A stretch of DNA of 64,000 nucleotides from Ga0077555 sp050187415 (GCA_050187415.1 JBFWXN010000012.1:1-64000), one strand, 5' to 3'; shown: positions 16,529 to 25,944, counted from the first letter of the stretch. The notes: generated from the letters alone by a model not told the origin. Program-made: numbers and translations.

Positions 16529-17053
16529 ATGCGTTCCGACGGTGGTTTGCTGACGCGAGCTTTTATTGCCCCGCGTCTGGTGGCGTGTGGCGTGGTGCTA
16601 GCTGGCAGTCTGATGGGTGGCATTCTGGCAACGCCGGCTGCTGCGGAAGGCCCTTTCTCGGGGCTCACGGGCACGTGGCGAGGTGCGGCGAAAGTGCGCC
16701 TGCAGAGTGGCAGTTCCGAAACTCTGAAATGTTACGCCTACTACACTCCGAAAGCGACGGGGGACGAACTGGGGCTTGCGATTCGCTGCGCGTCTGCCAG
16801 CAGCAAGATCGAGCTGCGGGCCCAGCTTCAGGCCGCGGGCTCTAAAGTGAGCGGGCGCTGGGAAGAGCGGACGTACAACGCGGCCGGAGACGTGAGCGGA
16901 TCGGCACAGGCAGGACGCCTCAGTTTGTCGATCGAGGGCGGGGCGTTCAAGGGATCGATGGCGGTCCGGACCAACGGCGGAAGCCAGACGGTCTCCATCA
17001 AAACCGATGGGATCGCCTTGCAGGGCGTCAACATTGATCTGTCGCGAGGATGA
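16529..17053 (+). CDS. Secreted protein of unknown function
   Basis: A 174-residue protein with a long signal peptide: basic N-terminus, hydrophobic stretch near residues 16-36 and a TPAAA-EG cleavage-like site at about 40. The mature part is small, rich in beta-strand patterns (GLTGTWRGAAKVRL, GRLSLSIEGGAFKG) and serines, and resembles periplasmic lipocalin-like or beta-barrel domains only in general character. A purine-rich GGGGAAGGGGG precedes the ATG. It probably forms a pair with the next secreted-protein gene 34 bases downstream. Confidence 0.65.
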   Translation: MRSDGGLLTRAFIAPRLVACGVVLAGSLMGGILATPAAAEGPFSGLTGTWRGAAKVRLQSGSSETLKCYAYYTPKATGDELGLAIRCASASSKIELRAQLQAAGSKVSGRWEERTYNAAGDVSGSAQAGRLSLSIEGGAFKGSMAVRTNGGSQTVSIKTDGIALQGVNIDLSRG

Positions 17054-17087
17054 TCGCGGCTGGCGACGAGCAGCTTTTGGGGGACAC

Positions 17088-17450
17088 ATGACCGTGAACG
17101 TTGGAACGCCATCGCCGCGCGCCGTCGTTGCTTTCGCCGCGGGAGCCGTGGCTGCGATGTTGCTGTTCGGCATCGGCGCTGCCGACGCGCGCCGCGCAAC
17201 TCCTCCCGGACATGGGTACGCACCCGATTACGTCATCGCCGAGAGCGACTTCGGTAATGGCACGATCCGGGGCGCCGTGCGGCCGTCACGTAATGGCTGG
17301 CAGGTGCGTATGCCACGCGGGACATGGATCGATTGCGTACGAAGCTGCTCGGATACGCTCCGTCGCCAGACAGTCGATTTCTGGGAATCGAACTTCCGCG
17401 ATGCTCCGGGGTCCGGCCGAGGCTATCTGAAGTTCGATTTCTGGTTCTAA
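17088..17450 (+). CDS. Small exported protein of unknown function
   Basis: A 120-residue protein with a hydrophobic N-terminal segment (residues 11-32) ending in a DARRA region that could be a signal-peptidase site. The mature part contains GTIRGAVRPSRNGWQVRMPRG-like text and a cysteine pair (DCVRSC) and ends in KFDFWF. I do not recognise the family. It follows the previous secreted-protein gene closely. The start at 17088 follows a GGGGGACAC stretch and is preferred to an upstream ATG inside the previous gene. Confidence 0.6.
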   Translation: MTVNVGTPSPRAVVAFAAGAVAAMLLFGIGAADARRATPPGHGYAPDYVIAESDFGNGTIRGAVRPSRNGWQVRMPRGTWIDCVRSCSDTLRRQTVDFWESNFRDAPGSGRGYLKFDFWF

Positions 17451-17517
17451 CGACGCTCGGCGCAGGAACGCCGTACCCCGCCGTTGCGCGCAATCGCACG
17501 GCATAGCTTGGTCGGCC

Positions 17518-18564
17518 TTATTGGCCCCAGGTACGCGCGAGAACGCGCATCCAGTTCTCGAAGCAGATCTTCTCGATCAGCGGCTCGCCGAATTGGCGAG
17601 CACGCATCGCGGCGATCAGGTTGGGCAGGCCCGCGACGGTGCCAATGTCCTTCGGTATGAGGGCGCCGTCGAAATCCGAACCTAGGCCGACACCGTCCTC
17701 GCCGAGCTTGTCGACGAGATAGGCAATGTGGTCGACGACCATGTCGAGCGGTGTCTCAGACGAACGTTTGCCGTCCTTGCGAAGGAAACTCACAGCGTAG
17801 TTCACCCCGGCAAGGCCGCCGCTGTCGCGAATGGCCGCCAACTGGTTGTCGGTCAGGTTGCGGGCCGATTGGCAAATGGCGTGGGCGTTGGAGTGCGATG
17901 CGACCAGCGGAGCGTCCGAGATCTTCGCGACGTCCCAGAATCCTTTCTCGTTGAGATGGGACAGGTCGATCATCACCCTCATCTCGTTGCAGCGACGGAT
18001 CAGCGCCTTGCCGAGGTCCGTCAGGCCATCGCCCGTGTCCGGCGACGACGGGAATCGAAACGGCACGCCATGGCCGAAGATGTTCGACCGGCTCCAGACC
18101 GGGCCGAGCGAGCGAAGGCCCGCGGCGTAAAGGACGTCCAGCATTCTCAGGTCCGGGTCGAGCGCCTCGCAGCCCTCGATATGCAGGACCGGCGCGTGGG
18201 CGCCATCGGCTTTCGCGGCGCGAATGTCGGCGACGGAGCGCGCCAGCCGGACCCGGCCGTCCGAGCGCTCGACGATGCGGAACAGCAGCGACGCCATCTC
18301 GAGCGTGGCGCGCTGGGCGTGGGTCAGCTCCGGGGGCGGGGGGAGGGGGACATCGTAGGGCACCTGCGACATCGGCTCGCTGCGATCGTTCTGGGAGAGC
18401 GACGGGACAAAAATCGCGTAGAGCCCGCCGACCATGCCGCCCTTCTGCGCGCGCGGCAGATCGAGCTGGCACCGCTCCTCGCCGTCGAGGAACCCAGCAG
18501 CGCCGTCGCCGCCTTGCTTCCAGAGCCGAAGGAGAACATCGTTGTGGCCGTCGAACGAGTGCAT
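17518..18564 (-). CDS. Membrane dipeptidase (peptidase family M19)
   Basis: A 348-residue renal-dipeptidase-type amidohydrolase. It has the N-terminal zinc motif HNDVL (GHNDV near residue 5), the bridging glutamate in HIEGCEAL near 130, DLSHLNEKGFWDV near 205 and the histidine in ASHSNAHA near 225. The family splits dipeptides, including D-amino-acid-containing ones, and some lactones. No signal peptide is visible. The start at 18564 fits the family; the frame upstream runs into the alaS end and is spurious. It lies 64 bases downstream of alaS on the same strand and may be read through from it. Confidence 0.9.
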   Translation of the reverse strand: MHSFDGHNDVLLRLWKQGGDGAAGFLDGEERCQLDLPRAQKGGMVGGLYAIFVPSLSQNDRSEPMSQVPYDVPLPPPPELTHAQRATLEMASLLFRIVERSDGRVRLARSVADIRAAKADGAHAPVLHIEGCEALDPDLRMLDVLYAAGLRSLGPVWSRSNIFGHGVPFRFPSSPDTGDGLTDLGKALIRRCNEMRVMIDLSHLNEKGFWDVAKISDAPLVASHSNAHAICQSARNLTDNQLAAIRDSGGLAGVNYAVSFLRKDGKRSSETPLDMVVDHIAYLVDKLGEDGVGLGSDFDGALIPKDIGTVAGLPNLIAAMRARQFGEPLIEKICFENWMRVLARTWGQ

Positions 18565-18628
18565 TTCGCGTCTCCAATCTGCGGCCGCGCGCGATCGAAC
18601 GGGCCAACTCCGTCGCCGTTGATCGAAG

Positions 18629-21307
18629 TCAGCCCGCGAGGCGGGCTTCGATGGCTTTGAGGGCGTCGCCTGCCTTTGCGCCGTCCGGTCCCCCGGCCTG
18701 GGCCATGTCGGGCCGTCCGCCACCGCCCTTGCCGCCGAGGGCTTCGGCGCCGGTGCGCACCAGGTCGACGGCACTCCACGTCTTGACCAGGTCATCCGTG
18801 ACGCCAACGGCCAGACCCGCCTTGCCGTCCTCTGTCACACCGACGATGGCGACGATGCCGGATCCCACCTGTTTCTTGCCGTCGTCCACGAGGCCCCGCA
18901 AATCCTTCGGATTGAGACCCTCGACTGTGCGCGCCAGCAGTTGCACCTGCCCGACCGTCTTGATGGCCTGGGCCGCAGCAAGCCCGGTTCCAGCGGAAGC
19001 CCCCCCGCCGAGCGCCAGCATACGCTTGGCATCGGCGAGTTGGCGCTCGAGCTGACGCTGGCTCTCGACAAGGCTCTTGATGCGTTCGACGACATCCTCG
19101 GGCCGCGTGCGCAACAATCCCGCAAGTTCCCTCACGCGGTTGTCCTGCTCGGCGAGATAACGGCGGGCTCCTTCGCCTGTGACCGCCTCGATACGCCGGA
19201 CACCTGCGGCCGAGGCGCTTTCGCCGACGATCCGGATCAGGCCGATATCGCCGGTGCGACCGACGTGCGTGCCACCGCAGAGTTCGATCGACCACGGCTT
19301 GTTCGCTTTCTCGCCGCTCTTCCCGACGCCCATCGACACCACGCGAACCTCATCGCCGTACTTCTCGCCGAAGAGGGCCATGGCGCCCGTCTCGCGCGCG
19401 TCCTCGATGCTCATGAGGCGCGTTTCGACGGGGCTGTTCTGCGCGACGTAGGCGTTGGCCATGGCTTCCACGGCCTCGATTTCGTCGGCATCCATCGGCT
19501 TGTTGTGCGAGATGTCGAAGCGCAGCCGCTCGGGCGCGACCAGCGAGCCCTTCTGCGCCACGTGCGTACCGAGCACCTGTCGGAGAGCCTCGTGGATCAG
19601 GTGCGTGGCCGAGTGGTTCGCCCGGATTGAGGAACGCTTCGCGTTGTCGACAACCAGCTCCACCTGATCGTTGACCGAGAAGGTCCCCGATTGGACCGTG
19701 CCCTGGTGAACAAAGAGTACGCCAAGCTTTTTCTGCGTATCGGTGACGCGAAAGAGTGCGCCGTTCGGCCCCTTGATCACGCCCGTATCGCCAACCTGGC
19801 CACCACTTTCGCCATAAAACGGCGTCTGACTGACGACGATCTCGCCCGTATCGCCCGCCCCAAGCCGCTCGACCGCTTTGCCGGCGGAGAAGATGCCCCT
19901 GACGACGGCCTCGGCCTGCTCGGTGTCGTAACCGAGGAATTCTGTGGCGCCGACCTCTTCCTTCACCTCAAACCAGATGCCCTCGGTCGCCGCCTCGCCG
20001 GAGCCTTTCCAAGCGCGGCGCGCCTCCTCCTTCTGCTTGTCCATTGCCGCATTGAAGCCGGCGGTATCGACGCCGACGCCGCGCGAGCGCAGGGCATCCT
20101 GCGTCAGGTCGAGCGGAAAACCGTACGTGTCGTAGAGCCGGAACGCGACTTCGCCCGCCAGCGTATCGCCCTTGCGCAGGTTGTTGGAGGCATCCTCGAG
20201 AAGCCCGAGCCCGCGTTCCAGGGTCTTGCGAAAGCGCACCTCCTCGAGCTTCAGCGTCTCGGTGATGAGCGGCTGCGCGCGCACCAGCTCAGGGTAGCTC
20301 TGGCCCATCTGGCGCACGAGCGCCGGAACGAGGCGATACATCAACGGGTCCTTGGCGCCGAGCAGATGCGCATGGCGCATGGCGCGTCGCATGATGCGCC
20401 GGAGCACGTAGCCACGGCCCTCGTTCGATGGCAGCACGCCATCGGCAATCAGAAAGCTGGTTGCGCGCAAGTGGTCCGCGATGACGCGATGGCTGGGCGT
20501 GTTGTCGCCCTTGGCCGGAACGCCGGTCTCGGCGACCGAAGCCTCGATCAGGGCTCTGAACAGGTCGGTATCGTAGTTCGACGTCACACCCTGCAGCATC
20601 GCGGCGACACGCTCGAGGCCCATGCCCGTATCGATCGACGGCCGTGGCAGGTTCACACGATTGCCCGGCCCCAACTGGTCGAACTGCATGAAGACGAGAT
20701 TCCAAAATTCGAGGAACCGGTCGCCATCCTCGTCCGGGCTGCCGGGTGGACCGCCCTGCAACGTGTCGCCCTGGTCGATGAAAATCTCGGAGCACGGCCC
20801 GCAGGGGCCTGTATCCCCGGCCGACCAGAAATTGTCGGACGTCGGAATGCGGATGATCTTGTCGTTCGAGATGCCGGCGATTTTGCGCCACAGGGACGCC
20901 GCTTCCTCGTCCTCCGAATAGACGGTGATCAGCAGCTTTTCCTTCGGCAGACCGAATTCCTTCGTCACGAGGGTCCAGGCAAGCTCGATGGCGCGCTCCT
21001 TGAAGTAGTCGCCGAACGAGAAGTTGCCGAGCATCTCGAAGAAGGTGTGATGTCTCGCCGTGTAGCCGACGTTGTCGAGGTCGTTGTGCTTGCCGCCGGC
21101 ACGGAGACACTTCTGTGCCGTCGTCGCGCGCGAGTAGCTGCGTTTTTCCTGTCCCGTGAACAGGTTTTTGAACTGCACCATGCCGGCCGACGTGAACATC
21201 AGCGTCGGATCGTTTCTCGGCACCAGCGACGAGCTTTCCACATGCTCGTGGCCGTTCCTCTTGAAATACTCGACGAAGGTCGAGCGGATCTCGTTGACGC
21301 CGGTCAT
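18629..21307 (-). CDS. alaS: Alanyl-tRNA synthetase
   Basis: An 892-residue class II aminoacyl-tRNA synthetase of normal length. The catalytic domain shows TSAGMVQFK near residue 40 and ARHHTFFEMLGNFSFGDY near 83. The editing domain carries the zinc-binding HSATHLIHEAL and CGGTHV motifs near residues 567 and 666. A coiled-coil linker and the glycine-rich C-terminal C-Ala domain follow. It charges tRNA-Ala and clears mischarged Ser and Gly. Nothing unusual is visible. Confidence 0.98.
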   Translation of the reverse strand: MTGVNEIRSTFVEYFKRNGHEHVESSSLVPRNDPTLMFTSAGMVQFKNLFTGQEKRSYSRATTAQKCLRAGGKHNDLDNVGYTARHHTFFEMLGNFSFGDYFKERAIELAWTLVTKEFGLPKEKLLITVYSEDEEAASLWRKIAGISNDKIIRIPTSDNFWSAGDTGPCGPCSEIFIDQGDTLQGGPPGSPDEDGDRFLEFWNLVFMQFDQLGPGNRVNLPRPSIDTGMGLERVAAMLQGVTSNYDTDLFRALIEASVAETGVPAKGDNTPSHRVIADHLRATSFLIADGVLPSNEGRGYVLRRIMRRAMRHAHLLGAKDPLMYRLVPALVRQMGQSYPELVRAQPLITETLKLEEVRFRKTLERGLGLLEDASNNLRKGDTLAGEVAFRLYDTYGFPLDLTQDALRSRGVGVDTAGFNAAMDKQKEEARRAWKGSGEAATEGIWFEVKEEVGATEFLGYDTEQAEAVVRGIFSAGKAVERLGAGDTGEIVVSQTPFYGESGGQVGDTGVIKGPNGALFRVTDTQKKLGVLFVHQGTVQSGTFSVNDQVELVVDNAKRSSIRANHSATHLIHEALRQVLGTHVAQKGSLVAPERLRFDISHNKPMDADEIEAVEAMANAYVAQNSPVETRLMSIEDARETGAMALFGEKYGDEVRVVSMGVGKSGEKANKPWSIELCGGTHVGRTGDIGLIRIVGESASAAGVRRIEAVTGEGARRYLAEQDNRVRELAGLLRTRPEDVVERIKSLVESQRQLERQLADAKRMLALGGGASAGTGLAAAQAIKTVGQVQLLARTVEGLNPKDLRGLVDDGKKQVGSGIVAIVGVTEDGKAGLAVGVTDDLVKTWSAVDLVRTGAEALGGKGGGGRPDMAQAGGPDGAKAGDALKAIEARLAG

Positions 21308-21505
21308 GGGCCTCTATCGTCTCTCGGTGGGCGGCGGATTTTCGGTCGGGACACGGCGCCTCGCAACCCCGTCGGCCGCAGCGGGCGCCTCCAGTTATGA
21401 CGCCTTTCTAGCGGCGCGTCAGGGGACTTGTCCACAAATCGGGGCTTTCCGACTATGCTGACGAGGAACAGCGGACAGGTCAGGCGCCAACGGGACGGGG
21501 TTTCC

Positions 21506-22306
21506 ATGCGCGAGAGCGTTTCAGGCAGGCCACGACGCATGGCTGTGGAAGCCGGCACCGCGAACGTGGAAGCCTATGTCGAGGGAGTGGGACCGGCCAT
21601 TGTCCTGCTGCCCTCGTTGGCTCGCGACTCCGACGATTTTGCGGGGCTTTCCGGCGATCTGGCAAGGCTCGGGTTCCAGGTCATCCGGCCGGTGCCCCGT
21701 GGGATCGGCCAGAGCCGAGGCCCGGAGGTCGACGTGACCCTCCGCGACCTCGCGGCCGATGTCGCTGCAACCATCCGAGCCGTGAGCGACGGGCCTGCCA
21801 TCGTGCTCGGGCACGCCTTCGGCAATTGGATTGCCCGCAATGTGGCGGTATATTTTCCAGAGACGGCGCGAGCCATCGTGCTGGCTGCGGCAGCGGCCCG
21901 CGTGCAGCCGGAGCGAGTTCGTCGGGCCGTTGAGACGGCCTCCGATCTCACCAAACCAGCGGCGGAGCGGTTAGCGGCGTTGCAGTCCGGCTTCTTTGCA
22001 CCGGGTCACGACGCGCGATCCTGGCTCGAGGGCTGGCATCCGGCGGCTCGCGCCATTCAGCGCGCTGCGACAGCCGCGAGCCCGCGCGACACCTGGTGGC
22101 ACGCCGGCTCCGCGCCCGTACTCGACCTGATTGCCGAGTTGGACCCCTTCCGGCCCTGCTCGACTTGGGACGAGAACCGCTCGGAGATGGGTGACCGCGT
22201 AACGGTTCGAGTGATCGCGAACGCCAGTCATGCGTTGATCCCCGAGCAGCCTGCGGCCATTGCCTCGGCGATCGCCGAGTGGGCAGCCGGATTGCCCGAC
22301 AAATGA
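21506..22306 (+). CDS. Alpha/beta hydrolase-fold protein lacking the nucleophile serine
   Basis: A 266-residue alpha/beta hydrolase with an oxyanion-hole-like GVGPAIVLLPSLARDSDDF start, a nucleophile-elbow segment reading GHAFGNW where GxSxG is expected, and a late histidine (NASHALIP) near residue 240. With alanine at the elbow, ordinary serine-hydrolase chemistry is not possible. It may be a binding protein or use another mechanism. Two in-frame ATGs upstream (21428, 21455) are possible starts, but the ATG at 21506 is nearest the first family strand. It stands alone, divergent from alaS. Confidence 0.8.
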   Translation: MRESVSGRPRRMAVEAGTANVEAYVEGVGPAIVLLPSLARDSDDFAGLSGDLARLGFQVIRPVPRGIGQSRGPEVDVTLRDLAADVAATIRAVSDGPAIVLGHAFGNWIARNVAVYFPETARAIVLAAAAARVQPERVRRAVETASDLTKPAAERLAALQSGFFAPGHDARSWLEGWHPAARAIQRAATAASPRDTWWHAGSAPVLDLIAELDPFRPCSTWDENRSEMGDRVTVRVIANASHALIPEQPAAIASAIAEWAAGLPDK

Positions 22307-22380
22307 CCAAGCCTCGGGTTTGACATCGGCGGCCATCACATGCGAGCCAGCACGCAATGCACCCAACACGGAGACACACC

Positions 22381-23034
22381 ATGCCGGACCCGGGGAAGCC
22401 GACGCTGAAAGCGGCCATCGTTCCGGTGACCCCACTACAGCAGAACTGCTCGCTCGTCTGGAACGAGGCAACCAAGGCCGGCGCAATCATTGATCCAGGC
22501 GGCGACGTGCCCATCCTCCTCGATGCCATCAAGCAGGTCGGCATGACGCCCGAGAAGATCGTGCTCACGCACGGGCACCTCGACCATGTGGGCGGTGCGA
22601 TGGAGTTGAAGGAGGCGCTGGGCGTGGCGATCGAGGGCCCGCACCTCGCAGACAGGTTTCTGATGGAACGGGCCGAAGAACAGGCGCGGAGCTACGGTCT
22701 CAGCGGCATGCGCAACGCCACGTCCGACCGCTGGCTCGACGAAGGCGACATGCTCGAGATGGGTGGCGAGGTGTTCGAGATCTTCCATTGCCCGGGGCAT
22801 TCTCCCGGCTCGCTCGTCTACTACAACAAGGCCAACCGGGTTGCACTGGTAGGCGATGTCGTTTTCCAGGGCTCGATCGGGCGCACCGACTTTCCCTATG
22901 GCGATCACGAGGCGCTGATTTCGGCCATCAAGACCAAGCTGCTGCCGCTTGGCGACGACATCGCCTTTATCTGCGGCCACGGACCCACGAGCACGTTCGG
23001 TCAGGAGCGCCAAACGAACCCGTTCCTGTTGTAA
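22381..23034 (+). CDS. Metallo-beta-lactamase-fold hydrolase (YcbL/glyoxalase II-like)
   Basis: A 217-residue MBL-fold enzyme with the full metal-binding set: THGHLDHVGG near residue 64, CPGHSPGS near 138, the aspartate in GDVVFQGSIGRTDFP near 158, and CGHGPTSTFGQE near 200. The GRTDFP and QQNC segments match the YcbL type-II-glyoxalase-like family, which hydrolyses thioesters such as S-lactoylglutathione. The ATG at 22381 has a nearby GGAG; an upstream in-frame ATG lacks one. It is monocistronic by appearance. Confidence 0.9.
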   Translation: MPDPGKPTLKAAIVPVTPLQQNCSLVWNEATKAGAIIDPGGDVPILLDAIKQVGMTPEKIVLTHGHLDHVGGAMELKEALGVAIEGPHLADRFLMERAEEQARSYGLSGMRNATSDRWLDEGDMLEMGGEVFEIFHCPGHSPGSLVYYNKANRVALVGDVVFQGSIGRTDFPYGDHEALISAIKTKLLPLGDDIAFICGHGPTSTFGQERQTNPFLL

Positions 23035-23091
23035 CGACGAAGCCGGCACATCCATCGTGCGGTTGCGGACAACCCCGAGGGCGGCGAGACG

Positions 23092-23571
23092 TCATTTCTG
23101 CGACGACGTGTTGTTGTCGTTCGACGGTTCCTCCACCCACTTGAGCACGCGAAGGACGAGGAAGGAAGCTGCGGCAGCAAGAGCTGCGAGCGAGTAAAAA
23201 CCGGCGCCGCACGCCACGCCGAGCGCCCCCGCCATCCAGATCGATGCACCTGTCGTCAGGCCGCGAACCTGGCCACGTGCCTGGATGATGGCTCCTGCTG
23301 CCAGGAATGCAACGCCCTGGGTTACGGCTTCGATGATCCGTATCGGATCGCCATTGCGTCCATGGCCGACGTAAATGCCGAAGGCGAGCAACGTGAACAC
23401 CGCGGCGGCCAGGGCCGTGAGAATATGGGTGCGCAGTCCTGCGGTGTGCCCCTTGCTTTCCCTCTCGTAGCCGATAACGCTCGAAACGCATGCGGCAAGC
23501 AGCAGGCGAAGAGCAATCTCGCCTTCGTGCGAGCCAATACTTATTCTGTCGAGGTTCTCGATCCAGTTCAT
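23092..23571 (-). CDS. MgtC/SapB-family membrane protein
   Basis: A 159-residue membrane protein with four to five helices. The family motifs are clear: EIALRLLLAACVSSVIGYERE near residue 20, HTAGLRTHILTALAAA, then GVAFLAAGAIIQ and GLTTGASIWMAGALGVACGAG. MgtC proteins modulate growth under magnesium limitation and acid; many paralogues have no known role. The C-terminal ACT-like extension of MgtC itself is missing, as in SapB/YhiD-type members. The ATG at 23571 is preferred over a TTG 33 bases upstream. Confidence 0.85.
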   Translation of the reverse strand: MNWIENLDRISIGSHEGEIALRLLLAACVSSVIGYERESKGHTAGLRTHILTALAAAVFTLLAFGIYVGHGRNGDPIRIIEAVTQGVAFLAAGAIIQARGQVRGLTTGASIWMAGALGVACGAGFYSLAALAAAASFLVLRVLKWVEEPSNDNNTSSQK

Positions 23572-23697
23572 GACCTGCCGGCACACGTAGGACGCTGGGA
23601 GCAAGACGCGCCGGCGACGTTACGAGTTCCGGATGCTTGAACGTAAACGGCTCGGGTGCGGATGCGAAACTCGCAAAGCCGCGCCTCGCCGTCGCGC

Positions 23698-24912
23698 TTA
23701 GGCCATCGCCTTCTGGAGGTTTGCGTCGACCTTGTCGAGGAAACCGGTCGTCGATAGCCACTGCTGCTGGTCGCCGACGAGAAGGGCGAGGTCTTTGGTC
23801 ATGAAGCCTGCCTCTACCGTGTCGACGCAAACCTTCTCGAGCGTCTCGGCGAATGTGGCGAGAGCGGCATTGTTGTCGAGGTGGGCGCGATGCTTGAGGC
23901 CTCGGGTCCAGGCGAAGATCGACGCGATCGAATTGGTCGATGTTTCGCGGCCCTTCTGGTGCTCGCGATAGTGGCGCGTCACCGTGCCGTGAGCGGCCTC
24001 GGCTTCGCAGGTTTTGCCGTCCGGCGTTAGCAGCACCGAGGTCATCAGCCCAAGCGAGCCGAAGCCCTGTGCAACGGTATCCGATTGGACGTCACCGTCG
24101 TAGTTTTTGCAGGCCCAGACGTAGCCGCCGGACCATTTGAGCGCGGCTGCCACCATGTCGTCGATGAGGCGATGCTCATAGGTAATCTTGGCCTCGTCGA
24201 ACTTGTCCTTGAACTCGGCGTCGAAGACCTCCTGGAACAGATCCTTGAAGCGGCCGTCATAGCGCTTGAGGATGGTGTTCTTGGTCGACAGGTACACAGG
24301 ATAGCCGCGCTGGAGACCATAGTTGAGCGACGCGCGGGCAAAGTCGCGGATGGAATCGTCGAGATTATACATGACCATGGCGACGCCGCCGGCTGGGAAG
24401 TCGAACACCTTGTGCTCGATTGTCTTGGAGCCGTCCTTCGACACCCAGGCCACCGCGAGCGAGCCTTCTTCGGGCACCACGAAGTCGGTGGCGCGATACT
24501 GGTCGCCGTAGGCGTGGCGGCCGATGATGATCGGCTGCGTCCAGCCCGGCACGAGACGCGGCACGTTCTTGCAGATGATCGGCTCGCGAAAGATCGTGCC
24601 GCCCAGAATGTTGCGGATCGTGCCGTTCGGCGAGCGCCACATTTCCTTGAGGCCGAACTCCTTCACACGGGCCTCGTCCGGCGTGATTGTCGCGCACTTG
24701 ACGGCGACGCCGTGCCTCTTGGTGGCATTGGCCGCGTCGACGGTGATCTGGTCGTTGGTCCGGTCCCGTGCCTCGATGCCGAGATCGTAATACTCGAGCT
24801 TGAGGTCCAGATAGGGATGGATCAGCTTGTCCTTGATGAACTGCCAGATAATGCGGGTCATCTCGTCGCCGTCCATCTCGACGATGGTACCTTCAACCTT
24901 GATTTTTGCCAT
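23698..24912 (-). CDS. icd: NADP-dependent isocitrate dehydrogenase, homodimeric type
   Basis: A 404-residue enzyme of the eukaryotic-like dimeric NADP-IDH subfamily common in alphaproteobacteria. It begins with KIKVEGTIVEMDGDEMTRI and carries the isocitrate-binding SPNGTIRNILGG segment near residue 95, RHAYGDQYRATDF near 132 and the cofactor region EAAHGTVTRHYREHQKG near 305. It makes 2-oxoglutarate, CO2 and NADPH in the TCA cycle. A second, non-homologous NADP-IDH lies about 1 kb upstream, so the organism has redundant enzymes for this step. Confidence 0.97.
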   Translation of the reverse strand: MAKIKVEGTIVEMDGDEMTRIIWQFIKDKLIHPYLDLKLEYYDLGIEARDRTNDQITVDAANATKRHGVAVKCATITPDEARVKEFGLKEMWRSPNGTIRNILGGTIFREPIICKNVPRLVPGWTQPIIIGRHAYGDQYRATDFVVPEEGSLAVAWVSKDGSKTIEHKVFDFPAGGVAMVMYNLDDSIRDFARASLNYGLQRGYPVYLSTKNTILKRYDGRFKDLFQEVFDAEFKDKFDEAKITYEHRLIDDMVAAALKWSGGYVWACKNYDGDVQSDTVAQGFGSLGLMTSVLLTPDGKTCEAEAAHGTVTRHYREHQKGRETSTNSIASIFAWTRGLKHRAHLDNNAALATFAETLEKVCVDTVEAGFMTKDLALLVGDQQQWLSTTGFLDKVDANLQKAMA

Positions 24913-25135
24913 TTTGGGGAAGCCACCGAGTGAGAGCCGGATAATGCGTCAGAGAGGCGAATTCTGTTGCGCGCTCTATAGCATCGCCGATCTTGCTGTC
25001 AAAGCTGCGGAGAGGCGGATCTCAGCAGCAGACGCGCCCAATGTTCGTAGTAGGTACCGTATGGTCTTGGGCGGGTTGGGCGATACATCATCTGAGAATG
25101 GGTAGGTGCCGATCGTAAAGCGATTGGACTCAAAC

Positions 25136-25837
25136 ATGCAGATCGATACGACGTTCGATTTTCGGACCGACTCGGCCGGAAGAGACCCGGACGCATTCAG
25201 CTCAACGCTTCGGCAGTACCACAAATACCTTTGGAGCAAGCCGCTGCCGTGTGGTCGCCCCTTCGTACTTTGCGACACTGTCCCGGGCGCTTACCTTCAT
25301 CACCGGTCGGAACTGGGTGAGTTCTTCCTGTCGAGCGACTCGGTCATCCCCACCTTCACAAGGTGGAAGTCAATGAAACACATCACGAACTTCTTTCCTG
25401 AAGAAGAGAACGAGCTCTTCCGGAGTATTGGCTACACGATTGGTGGCACGATCGTATTTCCTGCCAACCGAGTAAATGGAAAGAACACCATCAACGGTAT
25501 GCGTGGTTTTAATAGACAGATCGCTGACAGATTTGATCTCACGCTTGAATGCATCCGCCGACACTATATTGGTTTGACCAGCCCGCTTGGCGAAACTCTG
25601 TCTCGCTACAGCGGCTTTTTTTCGTTGTTCGGAGGCTTCAATGATTATGTGCATTTTTTCCTGCTACAAGACCTAGTCACCGAAGGCTGCTCCGCGGTCA
25701 GATTTTTTATGGCATTCGACGACTTCCGTACATCGTCAGTGCCGAGGAATTGCGATGAGTACCTGGAGTATCGGCGGCTTAGCATCGCGTTTGTCGAAGC
25801 GCGGAACCACAGGATCGAAAAAGCTGGATCGCGCTAA
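25136..25837 (+). CDS. DUF6994-like hypothetical protein on a lower-GC island
   Basis: A 233-residue soluble protein. It begins MQIDTTFDFRTDS and has the segments SSTLRQYHKYLWSKPLP (near residue 20), RWKSMKHITNFF (near 80), the TIGGTIVFPANRVNGKNTINGMRG stretch read in two parts around residue 105, and CIRRHYIG. This pattern belongs to a family found sporadically across bacteria that I know as DUF6994; its function is unknown. By eye the GC content is well below that of the flanking genes, which suggests recent transfer. A GTG 30 bases upstream is an alternative start. It sits alone between two isocitrate dehydrogenase genes. Confidence 0.75.
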   Translation: MQIDTTFDFRTDSAGRDPDAFSSTLRQYHKYLWSKPLPCGRPFVLCDTVPGAYLHHRSELGEFFLSSDSVIPTFTRWKSMKHITNFFPEEENELFRSIGYTIGGTIVFPANRVNGKNTINGMRGFNRQIADRFDLTLECIRRHYIGLTSPLGETLSRYSGFFSLFGGFNDYVHFFLLQDLVTEGCSAVRFFMAFDDFRTSSVPRNCDEYLEYRRLSIAFVEARNHRIEKAGSR

Positions 25838-25879
25838 CGGCGACGCGTCATGACGATCTTTGTCGATCCCTGAGATAAA

Positions 25880-25914
25880 CGAAAACCCACTCGATACCTA
25901 TGGCATCGAGTGGG
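25880..25914 (-). terminator. Rho-independent terminator of the monomeric isocitrate dehydrogenase gene
   Basis: On the minus strand a perfect ten-base stem (CCCACTCGAT paired with ATCGAGTGGG, positions 25914-25905 and 25895-25886) with a nine-base loop is followed by TTTTCGTTTA. It lies 31 bases past the stop of the minus-strand IDH gene and 49 bases past the convergent DUF6994-like gene. Confidence 0.85.
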
Positions 25915-25944
25915 TCATGATTGCGAGGATCGCGAGTATCCGCC

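Noticed and set aside
19691..21400. A 569-codon open frame on the plus strand
   Set aside because: It is antisense to alaS and has no recognisable domain.
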